DNA of 7,730 nucleotides. Source: Lachnospiraceae bacterium UBA3814 (GTDB lineage: Bacteria; Bacillota; Clostridia; Lachnospirales; Lachnospiraceae). The stretch's first letter is position 1. Each line of letters begins with the position of its first letter. The position numbers and the translations under genes are program-made. The stretch is taken from NCBI GenBank assembly GCA_002368575.1, contig DFEA01000104.1:1-7730 (forward strand). The letters are read 5' to 3'. Below the pieces are notes generated by a model. It was given only the letters and a program-made list of their open reading frames with translations. It was not told the origin of the DNA and searched no databases. Shown one piece after another: positions 6,825 to 7,730 of the stretch.

Positions 6825-7340
6825 CTATTTATCCGATTCGATCCTGACTATCTTCTCCGTGCCTCTGGTAAGACCGGCGATCCCGGTCCTTGCGATCTCA
6901 AGTATCTCATAGCAGTCAACAAGAGCAATGAAATCATCCACCTTGCTCTGGGTTCCCGTAAGCTCGATTATCATTGAATCAGGACCTACGTCTATGATGT
7001 TTGCCCTGAATACATCGGTCTCTGTCAGGGCTACCACAGCCGCTCTTTCGTCCCGCTTTACCCTGAGCTTGATCATCAGAAGCTCTCTGTAAACCGAATC
7101 CTCAGGTCTGAGCTCGGTCACGGAACGGACATCTATGAGCTTGGCCACCTGTTTTTCGATCTGTTCAAGAATATCCTCATCTCCGGAGGTGACGATAGTG
7201 ATCCTTGTAAATCCAGGGTCAGAGGTGACACCGGCGGTAATACTCTCGATATTGTAGCCTCTCCGACTGAACAGCCCGGAAATACGGCTGAGTACACCGG
7301 ATGAATTTTCTACTATAAGCTGAAACACCTTTTTATGCAT
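6825..7340 (-). CDS. ilvN: Acetolactate synthase small (regulatory) subunit, second copy
   Basis: This 171-residue protein is a complete acetolactate synthase regulatory subunit, which activates the catalytic subunit and confers feedback inhibition by branched-chain amino acids. The N-terminal ACT domain (about 1-75) carries 'ENSSGVLSRISGLFSRRGYN' (11-30); N12, G15 and N30 correspond to E. coli IlvH N11, G14 and N29, which line the valine site. 'QIEKQVAKLIDV' (60-71) leads into the C-terminal domain (about 80-160), ending with 'EIARTGIAGLTRG'. I place the start at 7340, where GGAGGTG (7348-7354) precedes ATG; an upstream in-frame start at 7409 adds 23 residues that lack family similarity. It lies between a second small-subunit gene and ilvC. 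All family residues needed for effector binding appear present. Confidence 0.97.
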   Translation of the reverse strand: MHKKVFQLIVENSSGVLSRISGLFSRRGYNIESITAGVTSDPGFTRITIVTSGDEDILEQIEKQVAKLIDVRSVTELRPEDSVYRELLMIKLRVKRDERAAVVALTETDVFRANIIDVGPDSMIIELTGTQSKVDDFIALVDCYEILEIARTGIAGLTRGTEKIVRIESDK

Positions 7341-7357
7341 AAAAAAACACCTCCGTT

Positions 7358-7383
7358 GCGCCGATGCAAAAGCCTTCGGGCGC
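7358..7383 (-). promoter_or_regulatory. Hairpin in the leader between the two small-subunit genes
   Basis: GCGCCGA (7358-7364) pairs with TCGGGCGC (7376-7383) with one bulged base, around an 11-base loop. In the transcript it ends three bases before the GGAGGTG ribosome binding site of the second small-subunit gene. It could tune translation or mRNA stability, but there is no T-run and no clear terminator. Supported only by base pairing. Confidence 0.4.
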
Positions 7384-7412
7384 TTAGGTACAAGCTGCGG
7401 TTTTCGCAATTA

Positions 7413-7730
7413 CTATGATCTGTCACTTAGCGAGCACTTCTGGAGAGCCAGTATCCCTGTCCTTGCGACCTCGACCACGCTTATGGAAGAAAGCATCTCC
7501 ATAAGGATCTCCGTCTTCTCCGGCACGTCACACAGCTGAATGGTCATAAAGGACCTGGAAACATCCGCTATCTTCGCTCCCAGGGTATCGCATATTTCAA
7601 GAAGCTCACGGCGGTTTGACTTATTGTACTTGACCTTTACAAGGATCAGCTCCCGGCTGAGGCTCTCCTCCTCCGAAAAGGTTTTGACCTTGATCACATC
7701 GATCTTCTTATTAAGCTGCTTTTCTATCTG
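7413..7730 (-). CDS. ilvN: Acetolactate synthase small subunit, first copy (5' end outside window)
   Basis: The frame stays open to the window edge. The visible 105 residues begin QIEKQLNKKIDVIKV, the end of an ACT domain and the linker, and continue with 'EEESLSRELILVKVK' and 'VVEVARTGILALQKC', the C-terminal domain of acetolactate synthase regulatory subunits. It therefore lacks only about 60 N-terminal residues. A GTG at 7697 is in frame but internal, so it is not the real start. Compared with the downstream copy it keeps the ARTGI core but ends in LALQKC instead of AGLTRG and has a different linker, so the two are diverged paralogues and not a recent duplication. The gene ends with TAG and then TAA, 72 bases before the next start. 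The catalytic subunit gene may lie further upstream, outside the window. Confidence 0.93.
   Translation of the reverse strand, partial: QIEKQLNKKIDVIKVKTFSEEESLSRELILVKVKYNKSNRRELLEICDTLGAKIADVSRSFMTIQLCDVPEKTEILMEMLSSISVVEVARTGILALQKCSLSDRS

Noticed and set aside
7341..7409. Upstream start at 7409 for the second small-subunit gene.
   Set aside because: The extra 23 residues are unlike the family and cover the hairpin and the GGAGGTG site that clearly serves the ATG at 7340.
7413..7697. A separate 94-residue gene starting at GTG 7697.
   Set aside because: The frame stays open to the window edge and encodes conserved small-subunit sequence upstream of the GTG, so this is the 3' part of a longer gene.

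Overview
The window (roughly 47% GC by eye) reads as a chromosomal segment of a Gram-positive, low-to-mid GC Clostridia member, most likely a Lachnospiraceae relative. This rests on the IlvC sequence style (a 'GLYEGSRSW' cofactor loop), strong AGGAGG ribosome binding sites, a probable L21 leader before rplU, and a SWIM-SNF2 ATPase of the Firmicutes type. The taxonomic call is inference. Every gene I can support lies on the minus strand, so transcription runs from high to low coordinates.

Reading with transcription: (1) 7730-5759 is the end of a branched-chain amino acid biosynthesis operon. It holds the 3' part of one acetolactate synthase small subunit gene, a complete second and divergent small subunit gene, and ilvC (ketol-acid reductoisomerase). 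It closes with a strong intrinsic terminator at 5688-5720. (2) 5659-502 is a two-gene unit. The first gene encodes a 565-residue protein with a diverged pRiA4b ORF-3-like N-terminal domain, a long uncharacterised middle and a histone H1-like Lys/Ala tail. The second encodes a 1122-residue SWIM zinc finger / SNF2-family ATPase. The intergenic space between them carries an elaborate nested inverted repeat. (3) 371-1 holds a near-consensus promoter, a structured leader that fits the L21 leader, and the 5' part of rplU (ribosomal protein L21), which runs off the window.

How the genes work together: the two small subunits would regulate acetolactate synthase, whose catalytic subunit is not visible here, and IlvC catalyses the next step toward valine, leucine and isoleucine. 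The pRiA4b-like/SNF2 pair sits between two housekeeping loci and has no biosynthetic link to either. The adjacency, similar ribosome binding sites and plausible DNA-related properties of both proteins suggest a joint nucleic-acid-associated role, but that function is inferred. No tRNA, rRNA, CRISPR array, insertion sequence or phage gene was seen. The region 372-501 between the SNF2 stop and the rplU promoter holds only a GC-rich inverted repeat and no gene.
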